Source: JBARDN01 sp050736695
Lineage (GTDB): Bacteria; Desulfobacterota; Binatia; Binatales; Binataceae
Length of the DNA: 64,000 nucleotides
Direction: 5' to 3'
NCBI GenBank assembly: GCA_050736695.1
Contig: JBOHWH010000170.1
Span: forward strand, 4,958-68,957
The position numbers were made by a program, and so were the translations under genes. The notes beneath the pieces were generated by a model. That model did no database searches, was not told where the DNA came from, and saw nothing but the letters and a program-made list of their open reading frames with translations. Shown here in pieces: positions 53,192-62,213 of this stretch (positions are counted from its first letter, which is position 1; every line of letters starts with the position of its first letter).

Positions 53192-54574
53192 ATGGGGCTT
53201 ACCCAACGACTGAACAACGCAAATTCCGGAGCCGCCGCCGCGGCCAGCGCGGCCGCGCCAGGATCGCTTATCGGAGGCACCGTCAAGCGGCGCAAAGACG
53301 CGCTCGGCGATGGCTCGCGCCGGCTCAAAATCAAAGTTCACAACCGCCTGTTCGAGACGATCGATGTATCCAAGCTCGAGTCGCTCGAACCCACGGCGAT
53401 GTCGGCAAAAGTCACCGCCGCGATCACCGAAATCTTAAACGAAGAAGGGCGCCTTCTGACCGACACCGATCGCACCCGCCTGGTCGAGGAAATCAAGAAC
53501 GAGCTGCTCGGACTGGGTCCGCTCGAGCCGCTTCTGCGCGATGACGATATCACCGATATCCTCGTAAACGGCCACAATCAGGTCTATGTCGAGCGCTTCG
53601 GCAAGTTGCATCCGGCAGACGTCCATTTTCAGGACGATCAGCATCTGATGCTGATTATCGATCGAATCGTTTCGCGGGTCGGCCGCCGCGTCGATGAATC
53701 CTCGCCGATGGTCGATGCGCGCCTGCCCGACGGCTCGCGCCTCAACGCGATCATCCCGCCGCTCGCGCTCGACGGGCCGTCGCTTTCGATCCGCCGCTTC
53801 GGACGCAAGCGTTACGACATCTCAGGACTGGTCGAAAAGGAATCCATCACCTGGGAAGTGGTCGAGTTTCTGCTCGCGGTGGTGCGCGCGCGCCTGAACG
53901 TGATCGTCGCGGGCGGCACCGGCTCGGGCAAGACGACGATGCTCAATTGCCTGTCGGCGTTCGTACCCGAAGACGAGCGGATTGTCACGATCGAGGATTC
54001 GGCGGAGCTGTCGCTGCAGCAGCCGCACGTGGTGCGGCTCGAATCGCGGCCGGCAAATCTGGAGGGCAAGGGTGAAATCACGCAGCGCGATCTGGTGCGC
54101 AACTGCTTGCGTATGCGCCCGGACCGAATCGTCGTCGGAGAGGTTCGCGGCGCCGAGGTCCTGGACATGCTGCAGGCGATGTCCACCGGACATGACGGCT
54201 CGATCGCGACGGTCCACGCCAACTCGACCCGCGAATGCCTGGGACGCTTCGAAATGATGATGCTGCTGTCGGGGGTGTCGATTCCTCAGCGCGCGATGCG
54301 CCAGCAGATCGCGTCGGCGATCAACATCGTCATCCACGTAAGCCGCCTCTCTGACGGCACCCGCAGGGTGATGAAGGTTTCGGAAATCACCGGCATGGAA
54401 GGCGAGATGATCATGATGCAGGATCTTTACGAATACGTGCGCGGCGACCCGCGCGCCGACGGAAAGCTTACCGGCCAGTTGCGCTCGACAGGAGTGCGCT
54501 CGCATTACGCGCCCCGGCTCGAAGCGGTTGGTTACAAAAACGATGCGCGCCTGTTCAAGGCCGCACAGCCGTAA
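53192..54574 (+). CDS. tadA: Tad secretion ATPase TadA/CpaF
   Basis: A 460-residue type II/IV secretion hexameric ATPase that powers pilin extrusion. Walker A G-G-T-G-S-G-K-T-T lies at about residues 244-252, the Asp box I-E-D-S-A-E-L near 268 and Walker B (D-R-I-V-V-G-E-V-R-G-A-E) near 310-321; the His box T-G-H-D-G-S-I-A-T-V-H follows. The Ala-rich N-terminal 30 residues are probably flexible. ATG 53192 is used, 10 bp after the tadZ stop. The earlier in-frame ATG overlaps tadZ. Confidence 0.95.
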   Translation: MGLTQRLNNANSGAAAAASAAAPGSLIGGTVKRRKDALGDGSRRLKIKVHNRLFETIDVSKLESLEPTAMSAKVTAAITEILNEEGRLLTDTDRTRLVEEIKNELLGLGPLEPLLRDDDITDILVNGHNQVYVERFGKLHPADVHFQDDQHLMLIIDRIVSRVGRRVDESSPMVDARLPDGSRLNAIIPPLALDGPSLSIRRFGRKRYDISGLVEKESITWEVVEFLLAVVRARLNVIVAGGTGSGKTTMLNCLSAFVPEDERIVTIEDSAELSLQQPHVVRLESRPANLEGKGEITQRDLVRNCLRMRPDRIVVGEVRGAEVLDMLQAMSTGHDGSIATVHANSTRECLGRFEMMMLLSGVSIPQRAMRQQIASAINIVIHVSRLSDGTRRVMKVSEITGMEGEMIMMQDLYEYVRGDPRADGKLTGQLRSTGVRSHYAPRLEAVGYKNDARLFKAAQP

Positions 54575-54595
54575 GTACGCGCCGCCTTAATCACA

Positions 54596-55558
54596 ATGGA
54601 TATTGTAATCGCCGCCGCCGCATTTCTGTTCGTGCTCGTCCTCGGTGGCTTCGTTATCGCGCGCCACAAAGGCACGCCGTGGCTCGGCCGCAACGTGATG
54701 CGCCGGATGGCTCCCGCGGCCACTGTCTCCTCGGCCGGCGGGATTCTGCGCACCAGCGGCAGGCGCAACAAGAAAGCCGCCACCCGCATCCTCGCCGGCG
54801 TGATGCGGATCCATCTGATCCAGCGGCTCGAACAAACCATGTGGCAGGCCGGCATTTACTTGAGGGTTGCCGATATCCTGCTCGTGATGGTTTTGCTGGC
54901 GGGTGCGGGAATCGTCGGCGCGGGCGCGTTCTTTAGTAGCCCTCTCATTTCGCTCGGGATTGGAATCGGGATCGGCATTCTGCCGCTGATGTACATCCGG
55001 CTGCGCCGCCAACGGCGGATGAAGGCTTTCGCGGTTCAGCTTCCATACGCGCTCGATCTGATCAAGTCGTCGATCGAGGCGGGCCATTCGCTGCTCCGCG
55101 GCTTGCAGGTCGTAGTCGCCGAATTTGGCGATCCTATCGGCGGCGAGTTCCGCTCCGTGATCGAGCAATCGCGCCTGGGTCTGCCCCTGCCGCGCGCGCT
55201 CGAGGAGATGCTCGAGCGCGTTCCGATCGAGGATCTGCGCCTGCTGGCGGTCGCGGTGCGGGTTCAGTCGGAAGTCGGCAGTTCGCTTGCGCAGATAATC
55301 GGACGGCTCTCGGAAATTGTCCGCACCCGCCAGCGAATTCATCAGCAGATCCGCGCGCTGACCGCGCAATCGCGGATGAGCGGCTTGGTGATCGGATTTC
55401 TGCCGATCGCCATGCTCGGTGCGTTCAGCATTATCCAGCCCGCGTATGTACACACGCTGTTTTATGATCACTCGGGACAGACGATTCTGAAAGTCGCGGC
55501 GGTGCTTGATCTGATGGCGTTCGTGACCATTCGAAAGCTTCTCAAGGTGGAATTCTGA
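54596..55558 (+). CDS. tadB: Tad inner-membrane protein TadB
   Basis: A 320-residue T2SF-domain membrane protein. An N-terminal membrane helix, a cytosolic stretch with the basic G-R-R-N-K-K, two hydrophobic segments near 95-135, and the T2SF domain (Q-L-P-Y-A-L-D-L-I-K-S-S-I-E-A-G-H-S-L) are in the usual order, with two helices at the C-terminus. Forms the platform with TadC that couples TadA to the pilus. One base separates it from tadC. Confidence 0.92.
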   Translation: MDIVIAAAAFLFVLVLGGFVIARHKGTPWLGRNVMRRMAPAATVSSAGGILRTSGRRNKKAATRILAGVMRIHLIQRLEQTMWQAGIYLRVADILLVMVLLAGAGIVGAGAFFSSPLISLGIGIGIGILPLMYIRLRRQRRMKAFAVQLPYALDLIKSSIEAGHSLLRGLQVVVAEFGDPIGGEFRSVIEQSRLGLPLPRALEEMLERVPIEDLRLLAVAVRVQSEVGSSLAQIIGRLSEIVRTRQRIHQQIRALTAQSRMSGLVIGFLPIAMLGAFSIIQPAYVHTLFYDHSGQTILKVAAVLDLMAFVTIRKLLKVEF

Positions 55559-55559
55559 A

Positions 55560-56495
55560 ATGTCCGCAATGTATATCACGCTCGCCTTCATTCTGCTGAT
55601 GTCGGCCGCGATGGTGGCGGCGTATGCCGCGCTATTCGGCACTTCGCGCGTGCGCGACGATCGAATCACCGATATGGCGGTCAAGATGCGCGTCAGCTCT
55701 ACAGGCCGCGGCGTCGCCAGGGAAATCGACTCCTCGCTCGCGCACGCTCTCTTCCGATGGGTCGCCCAGCGCCTGCCCGCGCCGCGGACCGATACGCCGA
55801 AGGCCGAGCAACTAGCGCATCTGCTGATGCAAGCCGGCTATTTGCGCTCGAGCGCGGTGCGAACATTTCAGATGGTCCGGATCGCCACCACCGGCGGCGT
55901 CGCGATTCTGACCCTGGTGATCGCGTTCGCCTCGGCACGCTCGGGGATGATGGTCATTATGTTGCTGGCGGCCGGATGCGGCGTCGGCGCATTCATCCCG
56001 AGCTTCTATATCGGCCGCAAGGCGCGCAAACGTCAACGCGCAATCGCGAGCCAGCTCTCCGACGTGCTCGACCTGCTCGTAGTCTGCGTCGAAGCCGGAC
56101 TCGGCCTGTCCGAAGCGATTAAGGTCGTCGGCACCGAGGCTGAACGCCACGGACAGGTGATCGGAACCGAACTCGCACTGGTGTCGGGCGAGCTCGCCGC
56201 GGGCTCGAGCCTCGGACAGGCGCTCAGACAGTTCGCGGATCGAACCGCGGTCGCGGACGTGAAGCCGCTTGCCGCGACCCTAATCCAGAGTGAGCAGATC
56301 GGCGCGCAAATCGGACCCGCACTACGCTCGATTTCGGATTCACTGCGTTCCGCCCGCCGGATGCGAGCCGAAGAGGCTGCGCAGAAAACTACGGTAAAGA
56401 TTATGTTCCCGCTGGTGCTCTTCGTCCTTCCCGCGATGATGAGCGTGATCGTAGGTCCCGCGATGATCCAGATCATGCAGACCTTAACCAAGTAA
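55560..56495 (+). CDS. tadC: Tad inner-membrane protein TadC
   Basis: A 311-residue partner of TadB. The T2SF domain includes Q-L-S-D-V-L-D-L-L-V-V-C-V-E-A-G-L-G-L-S-E-A at about residues 162-183 and the late L-I-Q-S-E-Q-I-G-A-Q-I-G-P-A-L-R. Membrane helices lie at the N-terminus, the middle, and the C-terminus (P-L-V-L-F-V-L-P-A-M-M). It is the last recognised Tad gene. No minor pilins (TadE/F/G) and no prepilin peptidase (CpaA/TadV) follow in this window, so they must lie elsewhere if the system works. Confidence 0.92.
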   Translation: MSAMYITLAFILLMSAAMVAAYAALFGTSRVRDDRITDMAVKMRVSSTGRGVAREIDSSLAHALFRWVAQRLPAPRTDTPKAEQLAHLLMQAGYLRSSAVRTFQMVRIATTGGVAILTLVIAFASARSGMMVIMLLAAGCGVGAFIPSFYIGRKARKRQRAIASQLSDVLDLLVVCVEAGLGLSEAIKVVGTEAERHGQVIGTELALVSGELAAGSSLGQALRQFADRTAVADVKPLAATLIQSEQIGAQIGPALRSISDSLRSARRMRAEEAAQKTTVKIMFPLVLFVLPAMMSVIVGPAMIQIMQTLTK

Positions 56496-56605
56496 GAGCC
56501 GCCAGTCGCGCTAGCACACTCCTGCGATGAGTCACGCGCCTTTTCTCTCGCGCACGCGGCTTGACGGACGGGGCGCTATCGGTCTGCAATGGAACGAGCG
56601 CCGCT

Positions 56606-57091
56606 ATGAACGAAACTCCGGAAAAGACCCGGGCCCTCGAGCTCTGGAACGAAGGCGTGCAGCATCATATTCTGCGCGACCTTGACGGCGCGATCCGCCT
56701 CTACACGAAATCGATCGAGGCGTTTCCGACCGCGGAGGCATACACGTTTCGCGGATGGGCGTATCAGGGGATGGGCCGGCTCGACGATGCGATCGCGGAG
56801 TGTAAGCGCGCGATCGCGGTCGATCCTTCCTTCGGTAATCCCTACAACGATATCGGCGCCTACCTGATGGCCAAGGGCGAGCTCGACGAGGCGATCGGAT
56901 GGCTCGAACAGGCCAAACTTGCGCCGCGTTACGAGCCGCGTCATTTCCCGCATATGAATCTTGGCCGCGTGTACGAAGCCAAGGGAATGATCGCGCGCGC
57001 GATCGAGGAATTCGAGCAGGCACTGAAATTCGCGCCGGCCGATTCGACCTGCGCGGCGATGCTCCAGCGGCTGCGCGCGATGCTGAATTGA
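56606..57091 (+). CDS. TPR-repeat protein
   Basis: A 161-residue soluble protein with about four tetratricopeptide units (L-D-G-A-I-R-L-Y-T-K-S-I-E; A-Y-T-F-R-G-W-A-Y-Q-G-M-G-R-L-D-D-A-I; P-Y-N-D-I-G-A-Y-L-M-A-K-G-E-L-D-E-A-I; M-N-L-G-R-V-Y-E-A-K-G-M). Such repeats hold protein partners. ATG 56606 (M-N-E-T-P-E-K) is preferred to 56561, since TPR1 follows soon after. It begins 110 bp after tadC and may be in the same transcript as the peroxiredoxin that follows by 15 bp. Related TPR proteins (TadD) exist in Tad loci, so a pilus role is possible. Confidence 0.8.
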   Translation: MNETPEKTRALELWNEGVQHHILRDLDGAIRLYTKSIEAFPTAEAYTFRGWAYQGMGRLDDAIAECKRAIAVDPSFGNPYNDIGAYLMAKGELDEAIGWLEQAKLAPRYEPRHFPHMNLGRVYEAKGMIARAIEEFEQALKFAPADSTCAAMLQRLRAMLN

Positions 57092-57106
57092 TCCAGGAGG
57101 CCTGCG

Positions 57107-57553
57107 ATGCTCAAGGTTGCCGACCGCGCGCCCGAGTTCACACTCCCAGCCCACGACGGCAGGACGATCTCAAGCGCCGATCTGCGCGGACGCAAGGTGC
57201 TCTTATGGTTTTATCCGGCCGCGAGCACTCCCGGATGCACCACTGAAGGACGCGGCTTTCGCGACCATCAGAGTTACTATGATGAAAACGAAATTCAAAT
57301 CCTGGGCGTCAGCTTCGACCCTACCGAAGCCAATGCGGCGTTCGCGCGCAATAATGGATTCAAATTTCCGCTGCTGAGCGATTGCACCCGGAAAACCGCG
57401 CTCGCTTACTGCGCATGCGCCGATCTGAAATCGACAACGCCGGAACGGATGAGCTTTCTAATCGACGAAGACGGACGGATCGCTAAAATCTACGATCACG
57501 TCGATCCGCGTGACCATCCGGCGCGCGTACTCGCCGAGCTGCTGGACGTGTGA
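57107..57553 (+). CDS. bcp: Peroxiredoxin, Bcp/PrxQ type
   Basis: A 148-residue thiol peroxidase. The peroxidatic Cys44 lies in P-A-A-S-T-P-G-C-T-T-E, with the conserved Thr/Pro and later Arg (L-K-S-T-T-P-E-R-M-S-F-L-I). The usual resolving Cys five residues later (C-x-x-x-x-C) is Arg49 here. Cys93, Cys102 and Cys104 are candidates to replace it, or the protein is a 1-Cys type. The start has AGGAGG upstream (CCAGGAGGCCTGCG). Reduces hydrogen and organic peroxides in the cytosol. Confidence 0.92.
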   Translation: MLKVADRAPEFTLPAHDGRTISSADLRGRKVLLWFYPAASTPGCTTEGRGFRDHQSYYDENEIQILGVSFDPTEANAAFARNNGFKFPLLSDCTRKTALAYCACADLKSTTPERMSFLIDEDGRIAKIYDHVDPRDHPARVLAELLDV

Positions 57554-57644
57554 TCGATCCCGGGCGATGCCTCTACTTCGATGCGTATCAAGGCTATCCT
57601 GGAGTCAACTACTCAGACTAGTGATAGCCATCTATAGCGACTGA

Positions 57645-57671
57645 GTATTCATGCTCTCCATAGATGAATAC
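57645..57671. promoter_or_regulatory. Inverted repeat before the second sigma-54 activator gene
   Basis: GTATTCAT at 57645-57652 and its complement at 57664-57671, with an 11-nt spacer, lie in an AT-rich 272-bp gap with no gene. A possible operator or weak hairpin for the activator gene at 57826. Confidence 0.35.
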
Positions 57672-57825
57672 GCGATGCAGCGGAGCGTGTCCGTTCCGGT
57701 GGCATCGCGATGGCGTAATGGCAAAATCCCGACGTTGATTTCGATTCAAGCGGTCGCACGATCGAGCATTGCTCGCATGTGGCGATTTGAATCACTGTGG
57801 CCTGTCATTTGCTTCACAACCCTGC

Positions 57826-59064
57826 ATGACCACGGATCGAGATACGTCCGATCCCGCGCACGAGCGCGTGACGGAGGTAGCGGGAGTGTTGCAGCTTGGC
57901 GATCTGGGCGTCGCCGCCGCGGATTTGGAACAATCGGATCGGGTGCCGCTGTCGCGACTGGCGCAAGGTTCAGAGCGAATCGGCGGGATGGTCGTGCGGT
58001 CGGCGCAGGTGCGCAAAGTCCTGAAAACGATAGCGCGGCTAAGCCCGTACAAGGCCAGCGTTCTTGTCTACGGAGAATCAGGTACCGGTAAAGAGCTCGT
58101 CGCCCGCGCGTTGCACACGCTCGGGCCAATACCGAACGGACCATTCGTTACCTTCAATTGCGCGAATCTGGTCGAGTCGCTCGCCGAGTCGCAGCTCTTC
58201 GGCCATGTGAAGGGCGCCTTCACCGATGCGCGCGAAGACTCGTTTGGTTATTTCCGGTCGGCGAATGGCGGCACGCTGTTTTTGGACGAGATCGGCGAAT
58301 TGCCGCTCAAGCTTCAGCCCAAGTTGTTGCGCGCGGTCGAGACTTGCGAGATCCAGCCGGTCGGATCGTCGCATACCCATAAAATAGATATTCGGCTGGT
58401 GGCGGCGACGAATCGGGATCTGCGCGCGATGGTCAAGGCGGGCCAGTTTCGTGACGATTTGTACTATCGCCTCAACACGGCGGCGATTTTCCTGCCGCCG
58501 CTACGCGAACGGCGCGAGGCGATTTCCGCCTTCATCGCGCATTTTATTGAACATTACAATCGGCTCTTCGGCAAGGAGGTGATGTTCGTGGATCGGCGGG
58601 CTTTGGAAAGCCTGCTGGCCTACGGATGGCCCGGCAATGTGCGCGAGCTCGCCCACGCAATCGAGAACGCGGTTATCCTGGCCGAGAGCGATTGCCTGAT
58701 CGGCGAAGACCTGCCCGAACACATCCTCGAAATAGCCGGAGCCAGTATCGGCAACGAGACCGCCCAGTCGCATGCCGCGTCCGCGCCGCAGGTTTCGGGC
58801 GACTCACGCGCGACAAATTCAAATGGCGGCGCCGGTCCGCTACTTTTGGACGAAGTGATCAAGCGCACGCTGGTGCGCTCGCTCGAAGAGACCGACGGAA
58901 ATCGCCGGCGCGCCGCGGATCTCCTCGGGGTGTCGCGTTCGACGCTTTACCGGATGCTTGCGCGCTACGGGATCGGCGAAAACGGCCACGCCGATCACAG
59001 GCCAGTCGAATCCGCGCCTGACGACGGCAAAAATTGCGGCGCGGATCACGACTGGGCCATGTAG
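57826..59064 (+). CDS. Sigma-54-dependent transcriptional activator (2)
   Basis: A 412-residue enhancer-binding protein. No receiver or GAF domain precedes the AAA+ domain (starts near residue 45). Walker A G-E-S-G-T-G-K-E, L1 loop G-A-F-T-D-A, Walker B G-G-T-L-F-L-D-E-I-G-E-L and a C-terminal Fis HTH (A-A-D-L-L-G-V-S-R-S-T-L-Y-R) are in order. From A-Q-G-S-E-R-I-G-G onward it is nearly identical to the activator at 34013-35203. ATG 57826 (M-T-T-D-R-D) is used. Its position 1.3 kb after tadC, and the sigma-54-type promoter before flp, make it a candidate regulator of the pilus. Confidence 0.92.
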   Translation: MTTDRDTSDPAHERVTEVAGVLQLGDLGVAAADLEQSDRVPLSRLAQGSERIGGMVVRSAQVRKVLKTIARLSPYKASVLVYGESGTGKELVARALHTLGPIPNGPFVTFNCANLVESLAESQLFGHVKGAFTDAREDSFGYFRSANGGTLFLDEIGELPLKLQPKLLRAVETCEIQPVGSSHTHKIDIRLVAATNRDLRAMVKAGQFRDDLYYRLNTAAIFLPPLRERREAISAFIAHFIEHYNRLFGKEVMFVDRRALESLLAYGWPGNVRELAHAIENAVILAESDCLIGEDLPEHILEIAGASIGNETAQSHAASAPQVSGDSRATNSNGGAGPLLLDEVIKRTLVRSLEETDGNRRRAADLLGVSRSTLYRMLARYGIGENGHADHRPVESAPDDGKNCGADHDWAM

Positions 59065-59137
59065 CGGAGAACATTCAGCCGGCACTGATCGCGAGAGTTG
59101 GAAATTTATCCGCGAATCGCGCACAATTGCGCTTCGG

Positions 59138-59455
59138 ATGCTCAACTCAAACGCCCTGATTACTTTCGCGGTTCTCTTCCTGCAGGTGGCGACGATTGCG
59201 TGCGCCGCACCGGCCGCTGCCGGCGCGAAAGACCTCAAGCCTCCAGCCGATCTGGTCAAGCTCGAGCGCGAGGTCTCGCTCAAGATCGCTCACGCCCGCG
59301 GCGAGGGGCCGACCGACCCGGGCAAGCGTCGTCAACTGAGCGACGCCGAGCAACTCGATGCCAAAGCCGAAAATGAAATTGGCGCCGGCGACTTTCGCGT
59401 TGCCGAGGACGATCTGGTGAAGGCCAATGCACTCGCGACCGAGCTGCTGCATTAG
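59138..59455 (+). CDS. Small exported hypothetical protein
   Basis: A 105-residue protein. The N-terminus (M-L-N-S-N-A-L-I-T-F-A-V-L-F-L-Q-V-A-T) is a signal peptide ending in an Ala-rich cleavage zone (A-C-A-A-P-A). The mature part is helical and charged: D-L-V-K-L-E-R-E-V-S-L-K-I and A-E-N-E-I-G-A-G-D-F-R-V-A-E-D-D. Lipobox-like T-I-A-C is weak because position -3 is Thr. The upstream longer frame is in the activator gene tail and is not used. No family recognised. Confidence 0.6.
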   Translation: MLNSNALITFAVLFLQVATIACAAPAAAGAKDLKPPADLVKLEREVSLKIAHARGEGPTDPGKRRQLSDAEQLDAKAENEIGAGDFRVAEDDLVKANALATELLH

Positions 59456-59528
59456 TGATCGGCCGCTTGCACCGGGATAATGCGGTTTTTTCGCCGCGTC
59501 CGCATTTGATACCGTTAGCCGAGAGACG

Positions 59529-60680
59529 ATGATTGGTCCCGACCAAATCTGGGGCGAGGCGGTTCGCACGCTTGAAGGCGGCGCGACTTTCGCGCTCGCA
59601 ACTGTAATCAATGTCCGCGGTTCCACTCCGCGCGAGATCGGCGCGAAGATGATCGTCCGCATCGACGGCCAGTTCGGCACGATCGGCGGCGGATGCGGCG
59701 AAGCCGAGGTCTTCCGCAAGGCGAGGATTCTGCTCGACGAAGGGCAGGGCGCCCGGCTGGCCGAAGTCGATCTCACCGGCGATTTCGATCAAAAGGAAAT
59801 CGGAACCTGCGGCGGGATCATGGACGTCTTCGTCGATATCTGGAAACCCGAGTCAGATCTCGACACCGCCCGGCGCCTGTATGACGCCGCGGCGCACAGC
59901 CGGCCGGCCGCTCTGATCACTCTGGTCGATCCGGGAGCTGACGCCGCCGGAAAGATCGGCGCGCGCTCGGTGCTCGATCTTTCCGCGGGTAGCGCGTCGG
60001 CGCCGATCGGGATCACGCCGCGCGCGATGGCGCAGCTCGGAGTCCGCGCGGCCGACGGAACCGCGGTGCTGGTCGAGGTCAGCGAAAACGGCGGCGCGAA
60101 TCCGGTTTCGCGGATCGAATCTTCCGGCGCCCCGCGTCTTTTTCTGGATCCGGTCTCGGGCGCGCAGCGTCTCGTGATCGCGGGCGCGGGCCATATCGCG
60201 CAGCCGCTGGCGGCTCTGGGCTCGATGCTCGGGTTCCACGTCACGGTTATCGACGACCGCGCCTCGTTCGCGAATCGGGAGCGGTTTCCTAACGCCGACG
60301 AGATTATCGTCCGCCCGTTCGGCCCCGCGGTCCAGGCGCTCAACCTCGATCGCCATTGCTACCTGGTTTCGGTCACGCGCGGCCATTCGTTCGACGAGGA
60401 CGTAGTCCTGACCGCGCTGCGCAAAAGCCACGGCGCGTTTATCGGGATGATCGGATCGCGCCGCCGGGTCAAGGCGACGCTCGATCGAATCGGCGCGATG
60501 GGAGTATCCAAAGAGCTGATCGATCAAGTCCATGCGCCGCTCGGCATAGATATCGCGGCCGAGACGCCCGAGGAAATTGCCCTCTCGATTATCGGCGAGA
60601 TCGTTCGCGAGCGCCGCGGCGGAGTGCGCGACGAAGCCAACCTGGGCGTGAAGGCCGGGCGCCTGCGGCCGCATCGCTGA
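59529..60680 (+). CDS. XdhC/CoxI-family molybdenum enzyme maturation factor
   Basis: A 383-residue protein with the N-terminal XdhC/CoxI domain (R-G-S-T-P-R-E-I-G-A-K-M near residue 29 and I-G-G-G-C-G-E-A-E-V, E-I-G-T-C-G-G-I-M-D-V) and a C-terminal Rossmann domain (G-A-G-H-I-A-Q-P-L-A near 218). Family members bind the molybdenum cofactor, aid its sulfuration and insertion into xanthine dehydrogenase/CO dehydrogenase-type enzymes. The mocA-like gene starts 1 bp later, typical pairing. No hydroxylase subunits are in the window. Confidence 0.92.
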   Translation: MIGPDQIWGEAVRTLEGGATFALATVINVRGSTPREIGAKMIVRIDGQFGTIGGGCGEAEVFRKARILLDEGQGARLAEVDLTGDFDQKEIGTCGGIMDVFVDIWKPESDLDTARRLYDAAAHSRPAALITLVDPGADAAGKIGARSVLDLSAGSASAPIGITPRAMAQLGVRAADGTAVLVEVSENGGANPVSRIESSGAPRLFLDPVSGAQRLVIAGAGHIAQPLAALGSMLGFHVTVIDDRASFANRERFPNADEIIVRPFGPAVQALNLDRHCYLVSVTRGHSFDEDVVLTALRKSHGAFIGMIGSRRRVKATLDRIGAMGVSKELIDQVHAPLGIDIAAETPEEIALSIIGEIVRERRGGVRDEANLGVKAGRLRPHR

Positions 60681-60681
60681 C

Positions 60682-61290
60682 GTGGCCGCCGATCGTATCG
60701 ACGCGATTTTGCTTGCCGCCGGCGAGTCGCGCCGGATGGGATTCCCCAAACCTCTGCTCCACCTCGGGGGCGACACGTTCATCGCGCACACGCTGCGCCT
60801 GATACTTCCCGCCGTCGATCGCGTCGTGATCGTGCTCGGCGCGCACGCCGAAAGAATTCGCGCCGCGATTCCCGCCGCTTCGCGAATCTCGATCGTCGAG
60901 AATCCCGGCTACGCGCAAGGCCAGCTCTCGTCCCTGAAAATCGGTCTCGGCGCTTTTCCACCAGAAACCTGCGCCGCGATGGTGCATCTCGCGGACCATC
61001 CTCTTGTCACCGGCGCGACCTATCTCGCGATCGCCGAGAGCTATCGCCGCACGCGCGGACCGATCGTGATCGCGCGCAATGCCGGCCGCCGCGGTCATCC
61101 CGCGATTTTCGATCGCTCGATCTTCCCCGAGCTGCTCGCAGCTCCTCCGGGCGAGGGCGCGCGAGTGGTTGTAAACGCTATCCCCGCCAGGATCGTTTAT
61201 AGCGACGTGGATGACCCGGGTGTCGCCCTCGATCTCGATACTCCAGAGGACCTCGCACGGGCCGGGCTGCCGCCGCCTCCGCCCCGATAG
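60682..61290 (+). CDS. mocA: Molybdenum cofactor cytidylyltransferase-like (MocA)
   Basis: A 202-residue nucleotidyltransferase. The N-terminal L-L-A-A-G-E-S-R-R-M-G-F-P-K motif (about residues 10-23) binds the nucleotide and the later H-L-A-D-H-P-L-V segment (around 100) binds the metal. The C-terminal D-V-D-D-P-G-V-A-L-D-L-D-T-P-E-D-L is typical of MobA/MocA-like enzymes. Transfers CMP to molybdopterin to give the dinucleotide cofactor. GTG start, 1 bp after the XdhC stop, so expression is coupled. Confidence 0.9.
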   Translation: MAADRIDAILLAAGESRRMGFPKPLLHLGGDTFIAHTLRLILPAVDRVVIVLGAHAERIRAAIPAASRISIVENPGYAQGQLSSLKIGLGAFPPETCAAMVHLADHPLVTGATYLAIAESYRRTRGPIVIARNAGRRGHPAIFDRSIFPELLAAPPGEGARVVVNAIPARIVYSDVDDPGVALDLDTPEDLARAGLPPPPPR

Positions 61291-61503
61291 AGCCCTTGAT
61301 CTCCTGCAATTCGGCGGACGCGGCAGCGGATGAGGCATAGCGAGGTTCGCGCCGTGTGTATTCCATCGCGTGGCGGTCATCGCGAGGAATCTCGTCTTTG
61401 GCGCCGGTGGAATGTTCGCGCCGTGCGCCTGCTGCCGGCGCAATTTTGCCTGAACTCTCCTTGGACAAGGAGCTGGAATTTATTGGTCCGTCGCGCGCCG
61501 CAC
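61291..61503. repeat. Intergenic repeat region
   Basis: 213 bp, no gene. TTCGCGCCGTG occurs twice (at about 61348 and 61408), and GGTCATCGCGAGGAATC is of the kind seen in dispersed repeats. CTCCTT at 61457-61462 and its complement at 61467-61472 form a 4-nt-loop hairpin. No clear terminator. Confidence 0.4.
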
Positions 61504-62091
61504 CTAGAGCGCGTTCATGTCGCGCAGCGACTTCTCCGCCTGCTGCGCGACGCTCGGATTTTTCTTATCGGCGAGTGCCTGTTGCAGAAACTTGATTGCC
61601 TCATCTTTGTTGCCGGTCTGCGCGATAATCTGGCCAATCCTGAGCGCGGCGAAGGTGTTCTTCGGATCGACTTCGTACGCCTTGCGATAGTAAACCAACG
61701 CGTCGCCGGCGCGCGGCGGCGAAAACGACATGTACGCCTCGCCGATATTCAGATACGCGCTCGCCTGATTCGGATTGTACTTGACCAGCTTCTGATAGAC
61801 CTTCACCACGTTGGCGAAATCGGAACGCGAATTGTAATAGAGCCCGAGATAGACGTATGAGTCCTCGAGTGTCGGATCGATATCGGTCGCCTGCCAGAGC
61901 AGCGCTATCGCCTGGTCGCTGTTGGTCATCTTGATCGCGGCATCGACCAGCGAACGCGCCTTGGCCGCGTTGGACGGCGACGGCTCCTGCGCGCGTGCGG
62001 CGGTGGGAAGCGCGATCACAATCGCGAGAATCGCAAGGGTAATGAAACGCCGGAAGCCGGAAGCTGATCGCATGGTAGGAGACGGAAGCAT
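61504..62091 (-). CDS. Exported TPR-repeat protein
   Basis: A 195-residue protein with a signal peptide (L-A-I-L-A-I-V-I-A-L-P-T-A-A-R-A-Q, cleavage A-R-A|Q). The mature part has about four TPR units (A-L-L-W-Q-A-T-D-I-D-P-T-L-E-D-S-Y-V-Y-L-G; A-Y-L-N-I-G-E-A-Y-M-S-F; A-L-V-Y-Y-R-K-A-Y-E-V-D-P; A-I-K-F-L-Q-Q-A-L-A-D). Start ATG 62091 has a weak AGG upstream; ATG 62073 keeps the same signal peptide. Periplasmic scaffold-type protein, partner unknown. Confidence 0.8.
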   Translation of the reverse strand: MLPSPTMRSASGFRRFITLAILAIVIALPTAARAQEPSPSNAAKARSLVDAAIKMTNSDQAIALLWQATDIDPTLEDSYVYLGLYYNSRSDFANVVKVYQKLVKYNPNQASAYLNIGEAYMSFSPPRAGDALVYYRKAYEVDPKNTFAALRIGQIIAQTGNKDEAIKFLQQALADKKNPSVAQQAEKSLRDMNAL

Positions 62092-62213
62092 CAGATGCCT
62101 GTCAACGATGGTGCCATGAACCACGCGGGTTGCAAAGCCGCTTCCGGGCGGCCATTGATTATGCCGTGCCGGGCGCGTGAGCTGGCGGAAAAATAATTTC
62201 TTCGGGGATTGCG

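Noticed and set aside
57651..58091. 146-codon frame before the second sigma-54 activator
   Set aside because: Mostly an out-of-frame overlap with the activator gene, with no family-like sequence.
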